A stretch of DNA of 64,000 nt from Aurelia coerulea (GCA_039566865.1 CM076949.1:24900501-24964500); one strand, 5' to 3'; counted from the stretch's first letter, positions 44,440 through 57,480 are shown. The notes: generated from the sequence alone by a model not told the origin. Numbers and translations: made by a program.

Positions 44440-46380
44440 ACTATATGTCACGTGATTATTCCTTACACAATTTCACACGTGGTTATCAATTAATCGACCC
44501 AAAAATAAAATTAATTTCTTTTTGTAGAGCCGCAGCTATATAGGTGAAGCAGATATGATAAAAGTTGTCAAAATTGGCTCAATTGGTCACATGCTAAATC
44601 TGACAAAGAGAGAGTGAGTGATTCACCCGAAAATTGAATGTCAGTTTGCATTTTTGAAAGATAAAGTTTTCTATCTACGGATAGGCTATTTTCAAATTTT
44701 CAATCAGTTACCGATAAGATGCAGGACATATTAACTTCGGCATATCTCGGTAAAACAGCTGACTTAAACCATCGAAAATGCTAACTGTTACTTTGGCTGC
44801 CTCAGAGACCCACTCAGAGAGAAAAGCATGGCTTTCACTTAGGTCATGGTCATAGGGTGTGGAGTCGGCAGCCAGAGTAACCAACTATGAACAACCAATG
44901 ATAGTCATTGACTAGTCAACTTCAAATAACTTTATCTTTTATTCCAACCCTCTTTTGCCTTTCGCAATAACTCCCAAACCATGGGTTTTCCATCAGCTCA
45001 AAAGATCGTACACAAAATTAAGAATACATGAAGGGCATCCTGTATGGTATAAGGTAGGCATCAACAAAAGAGTATCTGGAATAGCTCTGAAAATAACAAC
45101 AGTCAAAAGGGAACCTTCTTACAACTCACGGTAAAGTTACGCTAAAGTCGTCATGCCTGCTCTACCAATTTCAAGGGCGGGCATGTCACACTGGGAACGA
45201 TGGTCCTACCTTTGTCCGAAAACCGGTAGTTAACGAAGACACTTTGCACCACCTTTGTCCCAAAAACTGGTTGTTTTTGATGGCAAATTTCCGCTGTTAT
45301 TTTTTTCAATTTGACGGACAATTTGAACATGACTTATCATTGACGATGTTTGTCCCAAAAACCGGTAGTTTAGACCAAATACTGTTTGGACAAAGGTAGT
45401 ACCGTAATACTGGTCTTTGCTACTTAAATTTGGCGGACAAAGGGAGAACCAGCTTACAGGTAAACTTCAGGATTTTGATTAGATAGGAGTTGAGAAAACT
45501 TGATTTTTGTAACAAACTGATGGAATAGGAAGATTGATATTCAAATTTCACCTTTGTCCCAAAACTGATTGTTTTTGGGCAGGAAAGTCTTTCAATGTGA
45601 CAAAAGAACCGGTTATTTTTTCCAAATCCTCTGGACAAACATGGGGTCAAATATTTCACAGTACTTGCCCGCCCCTGCAATTTCCTCGAATTATCACTCT
45701 CTTGTTGGGTCCAATGAAATTTGGAAGTCATTAGGAAGTCATTATCAAATACATCTTTCAAGTTGGATCTGAGAGCATTGCTCTCCCCAAATTTTGGCAG
45801 AAGGCTTGGTTGAAGGGCGGTGTAAGGAAGGGGTAATAGTAAAGAAGAGCGAAAACAAAGCAAAAATAACAGTACCCATGAAAATAGCGACAACAAAGGC
45901 CAACAAAGAGATGAGACATGCAATGCATCATGGTTGAAACAAACCCTTAAACCTACAAAAAAGCTGATGCAATGAAAATCGAATCAAAATATTCAAAAAT
46001 GTATCATTTCTGGCGGAAATTTCTTCCCTCTGCGACATCCATTGACTGCCAACCAAAGAACATTCTGGAACCTTTCATGACGTTGAGGTCTCAAACTGAG
46101 CTGGTTACCACAGGCGCGGGTTAGTTGTCTTACGAAACCAATGACACACGCCATCAACCCAATAAAATATCCAAATGCCCCCGCGCATATTTGACGAGGA
46201 TAACAACCAGCTTTCAGCAATTGTTAACTATCAGTAAATAAAGTAAACACAGAACAGGTCATTTATATAAAATTTATGAGCAGACAATAACAGAGTTTGT
46301 TCCCAGAAAGCATTGCCAGGCGAGAATTGGTGAGCGTCTTTAGTCATATAAAATTTAGCTTTACAAATCAAGCTTTATAT
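44440..46380. other. No gene recognised; short inverted-repeat element at about 45202-45404
   Basis: GGTCCTACCTTTGTCC at 45202 and its near complement GGACAAAGGTAGTACC ending at about 45404 bracket about 200 bp with several CTTTGTCCCAAAAAC words; the words continue to about 45580. The 167-codon minus-strand frame 45923-45420 overlaps this repeat and is unlikely to be a gene. Confidence 0.4.
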
Positions 46381-46411
46381 AGACTTTATTGATTAGTCAT
46401 ATAAAGCTTGA
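46369..46411. repeat. Hairpin at the 3' end of the putative gene
   Basis: CAAGCTTTATAT (46369-46380) and ATATAAAGCTTG (46400-46411) pair around a 19-base loop that holds the stop codon and AATAAA of the putative minus-strand gene. Confidence 0.6.
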
Positions 46412-49400
46412 TTCACAGAAGAGAGATAGCGCGTTAAAAACTTGGATACCTCATCTTCTAACCTCATTCTAAACGCATTTTTAGTAGTTATTGCTTCCAA
46501 AAGGAATCGAAACTCGTTCATTATATCCGAATGCGTTGGGATATCTTCAAAGTTGCGAACAAAATCTAAAATTGCAGTAAAAGTATTTCGACGCCTTCTC
46601 CTGTCGCATTTCTAACATTGGGTGAGTCCTGTTGGAACAATTGTACAGGAAAGGCAATGCAACCAATTAGTAAGATTATGATTTCATCACCTTACTGATG
46701 CTTCAACTTAATTTTCAAGATTTTCCTCGCAATTTTATGTGCATTATTTCCTTCTGAAATTAGGAATTAACAAAAAGTCCTATTTCTTGATGCACCCAAG
46801 AACAGCTAAAAGTGCCCTGCTCATTGTCTTGTAGATCTTGATCTTTTGAAGGGAAAGCAATAATTACATTTCAACAGTTTCTACCATTAGAGAGCAATGC
46901 CTTGATTGTTAAAACGTGGGTCAAATTGAGCCAGTGAAAACCAATGGAATTTTGTTTCGGGAATTCTCAAATATATTCTCAAATAAATATATTCTCAAAG
47001 AAATAAATTCTCAAAATTAAATCAAACCCTCAGTCCTGCAACTGAGTTGTAATTTTTCAAATACGAGTGGATACATAATTCTGAAACATCCGGTAAGCTT
47101 CTAACACAATTTACGCTACTGCAAACGAAGCTTAACAAGGCACGGAGGAGAAACTCGCGAACAGAACGTTGATCACCTGGCTGATAAAATTTACAAATAA
47201 GGTTGGACAAAATTCAATGCTTTGTTTTGTTTGAAAAAAGCCATCCAGCGTGCCATTTACAAAATATCTGACCACTAGCAGGCCACTGCTGTAAAACTTT
47301 GAATTCTAGTCCCAGCATGATTGTGGTGCAATGATTACGACCATTGTTATTATTTTAAGTCAGTCTTTTCAAGCAGTTCTTTGCTTACATAGAATCTCGA
47401 ATATCGTTAAATAATATGATATTAGAGAATATTATCTTTCATATTTATTCAGGTTAATTTACACAGTAAATAAAATTACTGTTATCAATCAAAGACTTGT
47501 ATTTAGGAAATAGGAAGGAGGCAGCAAGAGGGAGCTATAGGGCCCCTCCCCCATTGAAACCACAAACAATGCTTATGATTAATACCCAGGGTCAGAGACG
47601 TAGGAACCGGGGGGCACTAGGGGCACGTGCCCCCCCAAGATTTTGAAATAAACAAAGAAGTGCCCTTTTTATTTTCAGGAAATGCCCCTTTAGCTTAATG
47701 GAAAAAGTGCCCTTGAAGTGTCGTGCCCCTCCAGGTTTGAGATGCTTCCTACGTCCCTGCCCAGGGTTTCTCTAATTTGACTGTAAACGTGGTGAATTGC
47801 TCACTCAGATGCCCCATTGAAAATGCTGCCTACTCTCTTGCTAACGCGCATGTTTCAATCAGAATGTCTTGCACGTGTCATCTCTTGGAAGGACTTCGTC
47901 GTCACAATTTTCACGGGCCATGAAAATTGCGACAAAAAAGGTGAACCAAGAGATAGCATGTGCAAGGCATGTTGGCTGAAACAGACCCTTTAAAATGGTA
48001 ATTGATTTCACAAGCAATCAAAGCAAACTGTTCATAATCGTCTAAAATTGTGCGAGATTGCTTCACTGTCTTGATTGTTTCAAGTTTAAATGAATATTAG
48101 TAAGAAATGGCGATAACTAAGGACAGAAATGTCGTTCAAATGATTTAGAGACTTTACACAAAGAAGAACATTACCAACATTAGTAACAAAGAGAAGAATT
48201 GCTAGCTTGTTGAAAGGATAATGCTTGGGATAAAACAGACTATCAAAAATGCAGCACATCTTTTTCTCAGTTCACTTGAAGGAATTGTAGCATCATCTTG
48301 ACAATAATCCAAGAATCAATTAAGTTTGAACTTAGATTGATTTCTTACCGACAACTTTAGCTAAACGTAGCTGTGAACACATTTTCAAGCCTCCCAAATT
48401 AATCAATTTTCTACCTTCCTTCTTTACATGTTTTCCACCCAGATCAAGTCATTCCACATTCTAGGTGATTCAAAAAAGCTGCACCTTTTAGATGATTTTA
48501 AGAGCTGCTCTGAAAGGAATGATTTAAAGGATTGTTAGTTTAATCTATCGATGCTAATCATATCTAGAGTTAAAACCATGTTTATAAATATGTAAACTTG
48601 ATCATACACTTTAAATTAAAGTTTCCTCTGAGATTAAAGAAAGATTCCTTGGACTTGGTTCATTATATTAGCTTCCACAATCGATTCAAAACATACATCT
48701 TTTTTACTCATCCGATGCATCCAAATGGCGCAGGAAGTAGCAAGCGAATTTCTAGCCTGAGTCACAGATCAAACGTTTGGTCTGTGAATCAGGCTAGCGA
48801 ATTTTGTAAAACAAAAGATTTAGGGTTTCGAGAAGACAAAACGATTTACTTTTCATAAGAATAGATTTCACACCTCTGAGTGCTCTCAATCAATCAAAAT
48901 AAACAGAGAAAGTAAAAATAATGGTTGGCTGCACAGAAGGTGTGAAATCGCTTTGTCTTGAACAAACCTGTATCCTTTGTTTTACAAAGTTCGCACTTAC
49001 TGTAGGAAGTGTCTTTCTACTCTAAATTGAAACAATTTTCCTTCAACTTTTTGTGATGAATTGTAAACATTTCTTGCAACTAAAAATTCTTCTGGGTTTT
49101 CATCAAAAAACTAAATACACAACGAAAAACTGTTTAAATTTAGAGCTAGCAGCGATTGTAAACCTGTAAAACAAACGGATCATGTATAATTGATAACTTC
49201 GCAATATTCCAAACATTATTAGTTATTTATATCAAGCATCTAAATAACCAGAACGAAAGTTTAACTTTATATGATTTATGAAATATGAAAATTTTATGTT
49301 ATCAATCTCAGCAAAGTTTTCTGATGGTTTTACTGCCGCAGACGATAAATTTCATATCTGATTTGATACCAAAACCAACGATGGTAAATCGAAACTTTTA

Positions 49401-49582
49401 TTCTTTGAACCAACTATCAAACTATAGCGGAAAGTAATCAAATTGTTTTGGATCAAGCAGCTAAACATAACTGAAATCTCTTTCATACTGTTCTATTAAT
49501 GAACGCCACAAAACTGCCGCAAATGTTTCCTGACAAAATGCTTACAAATTCAACAAACATCCCTTACCTGACAGACAAGCAT
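46393..49582 (-). CDS. Putative unrecognised gene (three proposed exons)
   Basis: I do not recognise the family. Best supported is the terminal exon 46611-46393: acceptor …CAATGTTAG, 72 open codons, stop TAA at 46395-46393, and AATAAA four bases later (46388-46383). It reads KCDRRRRRNTFTAILDFVRN near its start and ends VSKFLTRYLSSVNQALYD. The next exon up, 47180-47028 (acceptor TTTTATCAG, weak donor GTTTGA), gives 51 residues including SVREFLLRALLSFVCSSV. A possible first exon, 49582-49568, carries ATG and four more codons before a good donor GTAAGG. All joins are phase 0 and the product would be 128 residues, mainly helical, Leu/Phe-rich, with no signal peptide. The hAT element at 47593-47759 would lie in the first intron. 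Exons could be missing, and the two left exons may belong to a longer gene from the right. Confidence 0.38.
47593..47759 (+). mobile_element. Intact short hAT-like element with perfect 8-bp duplication
   Basis: Starts CAGAGACGTAGGAACCGGGG and ends GCTTCCTACGTCCCTG; CCCAGGGT at 47585-47592 and 47760-47767. 167 bp. The single TTAA at 47695-47698 is the empty site for the insertion seen at 36795. Confidence 0.92.
47855..47989. mobile_element. AGGGTTCTTGTT-family element, copy 2
   Basis: Right part GCAAGGCATGTTGGCTGAAA then CAGACCCT before TTAA (47990-47993). The inner arms CATCTCTTGG/CCAAGAGATAG and ATTTTCACGGGCC/GGCCATGAAAAT pair. The left terminus is worn. Confidence 0.5.
48752..48797. repeat. 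46-bp perfect-ended hairpin
   Basis: CTAGCCTGAGTCACAGATC and its near complement GTCTGTGAATCAGGCTAG meet at a 5-base centre. It looks like two transposon ends left after loss of the interior. Confidence 0.65.
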
Positions 49583-49599
49583 TTCTCGTGATGAACAAT

Positions 49600-50440
49600 C
49601 CAAGTTTCCAGAAAAACAACCCTTTTAAACCAACCCTTGTAAACCAGCACAAGTTTGGAGTGAGTCTGAATCAGCTGATTTAGAATCCAACGCAAGAGTC
49701 TGTTCCAAAAACACTGCTCTAACTTGTTCTTTAATGCAACACAAGGCCGTCCAGATGTGCTTTACTCCCAAACAATAGAGTCAAAATCAAACAATGACAG
49801 ACAATCCTTCTTTATAATGAGATACAAGTTCTTGTCTCATAAAATCAACATGTTCTGTAGCCTGTAAATGAAGTTATCTCCGACGAACAGCGCACCGACA
49901 AAAAACACAACTCAAACTAATCTTCCCGAACGCCTACATCAAATTGAAAAAACACTTTGAAACAATAAAAGCGTTGCTTTCAAATCTTTAACAACCTGAA
50001 TCGAACAACCAGACTATATTCTAAATGGTATCTATATTGCATTAGGCTTCCACAAACATTCAAGGTTAAACCATTCATAAGTTGCTATGCGCAAGAAAAT
50101 GAATGTCCGTCAATCATAGAACAACGTCGCGCCCCAGGGGGGTTGGCAATATCGAACACGAGAACGATTCTATTATGGGATACAGCTGTGCGCAAAAATC
50201 AGCAAATGGGCGAAGGGCAAACACTCCAAAAATGAGATTTTGGGATTTTTAAATCTCGCAGATTTTTCAAAGATTATTTTAGAGGTTCCCCTTCTGCGCC
50301 ATGGTCAAACTGTCTCGCCTATGAAGAACACTGTTTCTCGCCATTTCTCCATGGATTTTTATGTGACCCTCAAAGAAGACTATTGCTCAACTATTTTTTG
50401 GTCAAAATAAAAACAGCAAGAGGTAAGTCATGTGCCAAAA
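49600..50440. other. No gene recognised
   Basis: If the putative gene at 46393-49582 is real, the part just right of 49582 is its 5' UTR and promoter. Otherwise I see nothing. Confidence 0.3.
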
Positions 50441-50446
50441 ATACTT

Positions 50447-51050
50447 CCGGGTGAGTAAAAAAATATCCATGTTTGACAGGCCACTGCTCTCTTAATAGAA
50501 ACACGATGATATTGGTAAATAAATATTCACATAAATTTTCAAATTTAGTTGACATAAATTGACAACACCGTTCTGAAGTTATGAGAAATTTTCTCAAGAA
50601 AGCCCCTTCAAGAAAAGCTCAAAACGAGCCTAAAATCGCGACCGAATATTCCTAACCTTTTTTGCCTTACAGCAATGACTTCAACGCGTTTTAGCATGTG
50701 TTATCCTCTTGAGAAGATGAAGTCGCCTGGAATGATGTTCCTATGCTCTTATGCATGACATTTATTAATTTATCCGTCTAAAGAAAAGGGGTAACACGTG
50801 CTAAAGCATGTAAAAGTCATTGCTGTAAGGCAGAAAAGTTAGGAATATTTGGTCGCGATTTTTGGCTCGTTTTCAATGTTCCTTGAAGGGGCTTATTTGA
50901 GAAAATCCCTCATAATTTGAAGACGGAATGACCGATTTCGGTGAGGTAAATTTTAAAATTCATTTGAACATGTCCACTTTTTGGTGATTTATTTGCCAAT
51001 ATCATTGCCTGGCTTTCCGAGGAGCAGTGGCCTTATTATTGACCCATCCG
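50447..51050. mobile_element. CCGGGTGAG-family foldback element, copy 3
   Basis: Starts CCGGGTGAGTAAAAAAATAT. The arms pair widely: CCTTTTTTGCCTTACAGCAA with TTGCTGTAAGGCAGAAAAG, ATCCTCTTGAGAAG-side with its mate, and AGAAATTTTCTCAAGAAAGC with its mate. About 600 bp, non-coding. Confidence 0.65.
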
Positions 51051-51059
51051 CTACATAGT

Positions 51060-51690
51060 TTCCTTGTACATAAGACATCTAAATGAGGATGTTTAACCCT
51101 TTGAAGAAAGATGTATCTCTGAATTTCCAAGAAGAAAACATCCCCTTTTAAAGGAAAGCATTTCCCAGACATTTCTTGGTCAAAATGATGCCACGGGAAG
51201 AGTAATGTTCAAAAAATGCTACATAGCTTCCTTAGTAGATCAAGATATCAAAATGAGGATGTTTAACCCTTTGAAGAAAGATGTATCTCTGAATTTCCAA
51301 GAAGAAAATGTCCATGACCTTTAAAGGAAAACATTTCCCAGACATTTCTTGGTCAAAATGATGCCACGGGAAGAGTAATGTTCCAAAAATGCTGCACAGT
51401 TCCCTTGTGCATGTATCTCTGAACTTCCAAGAAGAAAATTTCCATGACCTTTGAGGGAAAGCATTTCCCAGACATTTCTTGGTAAAAATGATGCCATGGG
51501 AAGAGTAATTTTCCAAAAATGCTACACTGTTCTCTTGTGTATCAAGACATGCTGAACTTCCAAGAAGAGCATTTCCATGACCTTTGAAGGAAATCATTTT
51601 CCAGACATTTCTTGATCAAAATAACTGCAGGGAACGTTTCAGTCACCAAAACATTAAATAATTCCCCCTGTGCATTGAGACACTAAGACT
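51060..51690. repeat. Tandem repeat, 4-5 diverged units of 130-170 bp
   Basis: GAATTTCCAAGAAGAAAA (or a near match) recurs at about 51121, 51291, 51421 and 51554, each followed by CATTTCCCAGACATTTCTTG and GGGAAGAGTAATGTTC. Units 1 and 2 carry an extra block of about 40 bp (ATGAGGATGTTTAACCCTTT) that the later ones lack. Confidence 0.9.
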
Positions 51691-52249
51691 AGCATCTATT
51701 CAGCGGAATATTTTACTTGACAGCTACATGTCAAACGGTATTTGAATACAAGAAGATAATTGACGTAGGAAAATAATTGACTTTGTTCAAAAACACAGTG
51801 GAATCCTCAGACCACCTGAAGGCCTTACAGATGGGGGGCGGTGCTTTACCTAAGACAACAACCAGAGGTGGTGATATCAAAACTATTCCTGTCTGCTCGC
51901 TTTAATTGCTTCTATTTTTTGCACTTCAAGCCTTGAATTCCTTGCCTTCCTACAAGTAATTATGAAAATCACTAGAAAAAATAAGACTCCAATCTTTTAG
52001 CGGCTAGAAACCTCAAAATCTTTTAGTTATACCGCAAGCAAGTTTGGCGCACTGCTCTGTCAAAACAAGGGGTCATTTTTGAGTCACTTTGCAAGGAGCT
52101 GAGCCCCTCAAGCAACACCTGATAGCGACTTTCTTGAATTATAGCATTGCAACTATAGGGTATCCCAAAAAATTGTGACTTGTTTGTGTGGCTAATGTGG
52201 AGGAGCTGTATCATCAATTGTCTCTGTTTTGATACAGTTGCATAGGTCA

Positions 52250-52450
52250 GGCTTCAATGTAGAGTTTGAAACCTTGTATGAGTCAATCTGACAACTGGTT
52301 GCTGATTTATGGCAGAGGAAAGGCAAAATATGTGGTTGCCTCAAAATAGCACTTCTATTCTTCTCCAGCTACGTCAAAATCAACTAAACTTTCAAAGCAA
52401 GAGTTCTAGCGTTTTATCTAGATTTTTGCTACATTTCTGAAACGGTGTTA
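52250..52450. repeat. Dispersed repeat, copy 1
   Basis: GAGTCAATCTGACAACTGGT, GATTTATGGCAGAGGAAAGG and AGCACTTCT…TTCTAGCGT match about 58530-58700. Type unknown. Confidence 0.65.
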
Positions 52451-54201
52451 TAGCTTTGTTTATCAATAAGACAACACTGTCAACCATTTTAAGTATGGTC
52501 GACATTTGTTTTGAGATCTAAATAGGTGCATTTGAGGCCCTGTTAACGAAAATAGATTAACTCTTCCTTTAAAGAATTTAAACAAGGCCTCAGTGTGCTA
52601 AATATCTTGTCTTTTTTGCATCCGAACTTTTTTTATACAGTTTATTCGTACAACTTTCTACCAATATAAAGAATTTAAAATTTAAGAAGATCATAAGAAA
52701 TTTGTGGCAGCAATACTGGACTAAAATTTGAGAACGTGGCTATCTAAGTTTCCTATAAAAACACGATAATCTGAATTTATCTAGATTTATAAATAGCTTC
52801 TGCCAATCAATAATGAAATTAACACCACAGTGTCCTCTGAGTCATCAATGCACTAATAAAGATAGCCTATAGTCTCATTTATTATGTCAATATGAAAACA
52901 GCAAGATGTCAAAAACAAAACTCCACCTTAAAAACTTTCAGATGCGTAATTGGCTTCTGATAAATAATAAAAAAAAATAATACCATTAATGTCAAAGCCA
53001 AGTGATTTTCTCGAGAAAAATTGAAGGATATCTCAAGAACAACCTGCCCAATCCTATCTAATGCGTATATCATTTGTCTTTGCATTGTATTAATGAAAGG
53101 CAAGGAAGAATATATGAACAAACATTTGGCAATCTGAAAGCCAACGAGGAATAAACTATTCAACTTATTAACTCGAGAAACGAAACATCTTAACGACATA
53201 TGTTTACTTTCTTTGCACACTGCAAAGACCAAAGAAATACATTATTCAACCAATTTTGAGTGAGAAAAAAGAGCTTGATCACAAACACTGGTGAACTGAC
53301 AAACTGATTGATCAGATGGATGAAAAATCAAATTTATGATTAACGTCTGCAGATTGGGAGTGCGCATCAAAATCAAATAGCTCTCAAAAGTAGGAATTCC
53401 AACGTTAAACCAATTTGATCCATGACACAAACGTAACAAAAGAAATTTTTAAGATTGGCTACATAATCAAATTTTGGCGATTTTTCAAAAGTTTCCCATC
53501 TAATATCAATTCAAGGCGAAAGAGGCAAATCCCAGCACAGCAAGACATCTACACCATGCATATTTTGAAGCAGAACTATTTCATGCGTTGCTGAGATCAA
53601 TGCACGCTTTTGGCAGTTAGCTCCACAGCATATCGAGGCGAATTTTGATATTTTGATTGATATTTGATTCTATCAAGGAGGGTTGCCCTTCAGCCGGAGC
53701 TGTTTTACAAGGGGCCCTCCACTAATAAAAAACATTAATTACAATATTAAATTACTAAGAAATAGATTATCATACAAAAACCATAGTATTAAAAGCCTAA
53801 AACAAGATTACAAAGTCTATGATAAAAGAAAATAAACGCTATATTCTAAATAAACTGTTTAAAACTATTTAGGGAAGATGCCTGTTTGGTATCGGCATTC
53901 GGCAGGAAGGTCATTCCATATTTTTGCTCCTCGATAAGAAAAAACATTTTTGCCCATTACTTGAATTTTTCTTGGGTAGTCTTAAATCTGTCTCTGTATT
54001 TCGCAGGACATACGAAGAGCACTGATGCATTTAAAGAATGATGCATTTAAAAAGAACTGACATGATTGTGAATAGGGTCTATAAATGCTGACACTACCAA
54101 TCTCTTTCCGCCCAAGCATTGATCAATAATTGTTGTCAGACTTTCAAATTTCCCTAAAATGGCAGTACTTGCAAATGCACAAGTTTCTTTCGATTCAACC
54201 A
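52451..54201. other. No gene recognised
   Basis: AT-rich. Minus-strand frames 53232-52909 and 53439-53242 have no recognised domain or clear splice sites. Confidence 0.35.
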
Positions 54202-54600
54202 AAGGCGCCTACCTTGTAGGAATTTTTTTTTCCCGGTACTGTACGCGTAGTAATTGGTGTCCTATGACCCTGTCCTGTTAATCTTTGTATATCATAAGAA
54301 ACTAAAGTTTTTCTAGTTACAGGGATTTTTAAATTCTAACGCCTGTTAGTGTTGACCAATCAAAAATCACGCTGTCTGATTCCCTGTGGCCAGATCGTAT
54401 AACAGTTGATCTCGTGTTACATAAACACCGGAATTTGAAACCACAAAGTTATTCATACGTCATCTTATTGACCTTGAGAGGACTGACTCTGTGTACTGCT
54501 GGGTCACGGTACGGTTCTAGGACACTCTCTGTACTGGGTCACAGGACACCAATTACTCTACAGTACTGGGAATAAACACACTTCCTACAAGGTAGTCGCT
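54202..54600. mobile_element. GCGCCTACCTTGTAGG-family element, copy 2
   Basis: Starts AAGGCGCCTACCTTGTAGGA and ends CTTCCTACAAGGTAGTCGCT; the internal GTTGACCAATCAAAAATCAC and CACCGGAATTTGAAACCACA match copy 1. About 399 bp; the extra length is an internal TGTACTGGGTCACGG-type duplication on the right. Confidence 0.8.
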
Positions 54601-55440
54601 ATCCAAAACGAGACTATTACGCCAGACCGAGACCGCTCTTACTGGGACTCATAATATTACGGCAATATTTTTGGACTGACTTTTTTCACTTTTGAACGCC
54701 CTTGGGAATGAGGCTGCTATACACAGTCATGTACAAAGTATACAACCAAATACAACGCCATTAGAATCTCTGCAAATTCGATTGATTGATGTTGACCAAC
54801 GGAAACTCGAAGCTCAAAGCAGAGTTTCGAGGAGCTTGGCCGGACAGAACAAAGTCTTATGAACAAGAATACCATGAAAACAGTTGGCGACAATATCAAA
54901 TTTTATACGTAGGTACTATTTTGCTGCTTTCGCTAAGCATTAACTGATTTATTGTGAAGTTTTCAAATCAATATGTTTCATTTGAAAACTACAAATGTTT
55001 GTGCTTTTCTGCCTAGGCCCTAATCGAAACGAGGCAGTCATAGTCATTTCAAAAAAATGGCGTTTGATTATGAGTCGTAGTTAGGAGCGTCCGGCGTAGG
55101 CGCCCTTGATTAAACATCTTAGCAGTATGTAAGATTTCATTCAGGTAACGTAAAAGGTGGCTAAGTGACTTTAGTGACCACTGCTCAATCAAAATAGAAA
55201 ATAAATGCATCCCAAACAAAAAAAGACTTTTCGAAGAAAGCCTTCAGCCATAATAACATCTTGATATTTAAAAACCGTCATGCACAAACATATTTTAGCA
55301 TTATCCTGTCTACCCAAGAACACATCATTTTCCGTAAAGCAATGTTTATTTTATTTCATAATCATACAAGACTCCGCTTTCCATCATCAAGTCTTTTGCA
55401 ATAAATGTTTTTAAATAGGTGCGTGCTGGTCACCTTCAAT
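54601..55440. other. No gene recognised
   Basis: Contains one end of the GCGCCTACC family at about 55090-55111. No supported exon. Confidence 0.35.
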
Positions 55441-55464
55441 GTTTGTTAACAGAGTTTGATAGTA

Positions 55465-55975
55465 TAAGCGAGAGAGATAGATTCTTTGGCTTCTCACGCT
55501 AAAGTTGACAAGTCATGGCGCCTGCCTGTATGTAGATGATACGATTGCTGGTAAGACTGGGCAATGTAAAGTCAACATGCCGACACAAGGGGAGCTGCTA
55601 CGACGCTGCGTGTGCGAAAAAAGTGTCCACTGCTTATAAGCGAGAGAGATAGGTTCTTTGGTTCATCCCGCTAAAGTTGATCAGCTGTGTATATAAATGA
55701 TACACAACTGCCTGTATGTAGATGATAAGATTGCTGGTTATATTAGGCAATGTAAAGTCAAGATGCCGACTAAAGAAGAGCTGCTACGGTACTGGGTGTG
55801 ACAAAAAAGTGTCCAATTTTCACAAGCGAGAGAGATAGGTTCTTTGGTTCATCACCCTAACGTTGATAAGTCATGGCGTCTGCCTGTATGTAGATGATAC
55901 GATTACTGGTAAGACTGCTACTGGGCAATGTAACGTAATTATACTAACACGAGGAGAACTGCTATATCTGAACTA
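55465..55975 (+). repeat. Tandem array, 3 units of about 173-186 bp, YVDD-like reading
   Basis: AGCGAGAGAGATAG starts units at about 55467, 55639 and 55825. Each holds TGCCTGTATGTAGATGAT, read LYVDDTIAG, LYVDDKIAG and LYVDDTITG, then GGGCAATGTAA and a GAGCTGCTA block. LYVDDxxAG is close to the copia-type reverse transcriptase box. Stops separate units, so there is no active enzyme. Confidence 0.75.
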
Positions 55976-55979
55976 GCAA

Positions 55980-57480
55980 GAATGTCTATATTCTCTTAGG
56001 TTTGACCAGTAAGGCAAACAAATTCTTTTGGGCAATTATAATGATTGGTTTTGCAATTTTCATGCAGGATTTTAACATTTGAAGACTCTTTAAATCGTGC
56101 AAACATTGCCTGCCTTCTCAAACAAAGTGTGAAGGTGGGCTTTCTCGCCCTCCCTCCCATTTTCGCTCTGAAGACCAAATTTATAATCAAAACATACCGG
56201 AAGGTATTTCTTTGGAAATCTTGGAATTATAATCATCACACTTCTTTCATTCTTGCTTGCTGTAAGATCCTTCTCTCTTTCAAGATTTGTTCATTCGAAC
56301 TTATATTCACCCAAAAGCATATATATTTAGTCATTCCTTACAATTTAGAAATACCGCGTTTCCGTTTTACAACCACCTCTAAGGTGACCATGACAGAAGG
56401 AAGTACAACTGGACCTTCTGATGCAATTCAGGAGAGATTCCATTCCAAGGGCTGCACTACATTATTTGAAAACAGACAGTTATTAGCACCTTCGTTGTGT
56501 GCTTTTCGCTAAGTACCACACCATATTAGATCGCGAAGGAGTAGAAATTAGCAAGGCAATTAGTAAGATATGCTAAAGAACTGTTTAAAGCATTCCTAAG
56601 CAAATGCAGTCATAATCAAACAGAACTCTAAATACGTTTTGCTTACCTTCGTCTACGTCTCGTTCAACAAAAAAACTCGCAAATAACCACCCTTTCACTT
56701 CTGTTTTTGGTTTTCAACTTGTTGTTTGTTAATTGAAGTAAACAACCACAAGCAAATAACCAGTACACTTCTTCTAATGAAAACAACATCCACTTGCTAA
56801 CGACATCTCTATATGCTGATGCAATCCTACTTCTGATGATGATGATGATGATGATGATGATTATTATGATGTTCCTGACCTCTGCCCCTCCTTAATCATT
56901 AAACAAAAACAAAACTGTGACAATTAAATTCGTCGTATCTACCCAACACTGCCAGAAACATAGACCACAAATTTCGCCATGAGTCAAGAAAACAGTCGGA
57001 ATATGTCAAAAGGAGTTATATTCTTGGCTTACCACGGGGGACTTGCTTTTAATAGGTGACTGAGACGAATTCAGTTTGAACAAACTGCCCACTTTAGCTA
57101 GAAGTATGCTTTATCGTGTAATTTCAAGAAGGCTTTAAAGATATGATACCTGTGCTGAAAATACCAGGATGAATGTAGATAAATGGCACCATAATTTTAT
57201 CAATATGATTCAGAAGCTTGTACATATTAATTCCAAGACAGTCTTCTGTAACTGAGAATCCCCTTGGCTAAAAGCAGGACGAACTCGAAGAATGACCACA
57301 AGCAACAATTCATGTCAGATTCTGCAATTCATTTTAAAAGAAGCCGAATACAGATTGCCTCCGTAAATTGTGTAATTGAACTTTGCTTGTCAGTTCCCTG
57401 GTGCAGTAGACAATTCCAATTCAGCATTAAAAGCGCGTACGCGATCACAGAACACAGCACGAGGTTGTTAACATTTTAAA
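55980..57480. other. No gene recognised; GAT microsatellite at about 56834-56862
   Basis: The 155-codon plus-strand frame at 56045-56512 has no recognised domain. The (GAT)n run is the only clear repeat. Confidence 0.4.

Noticed and set aside
45420..45923. 167-codon minus-strand frame
   Set aside because: No family resemblance and overlaps a dispersed CTTTGTCCCAAAA repeat.
46000..46220. 75-codon minus-strand frame ending near 45993
   Set aside because: Looks protein-like, but I could not find splice sites or a family; probably a dispersed repeat.
56045..56512. 155-codon plus-strand frame
   Set aside because: Compositionally like AT-rich random sequence with hydrophobic runs; no domain or splice support.
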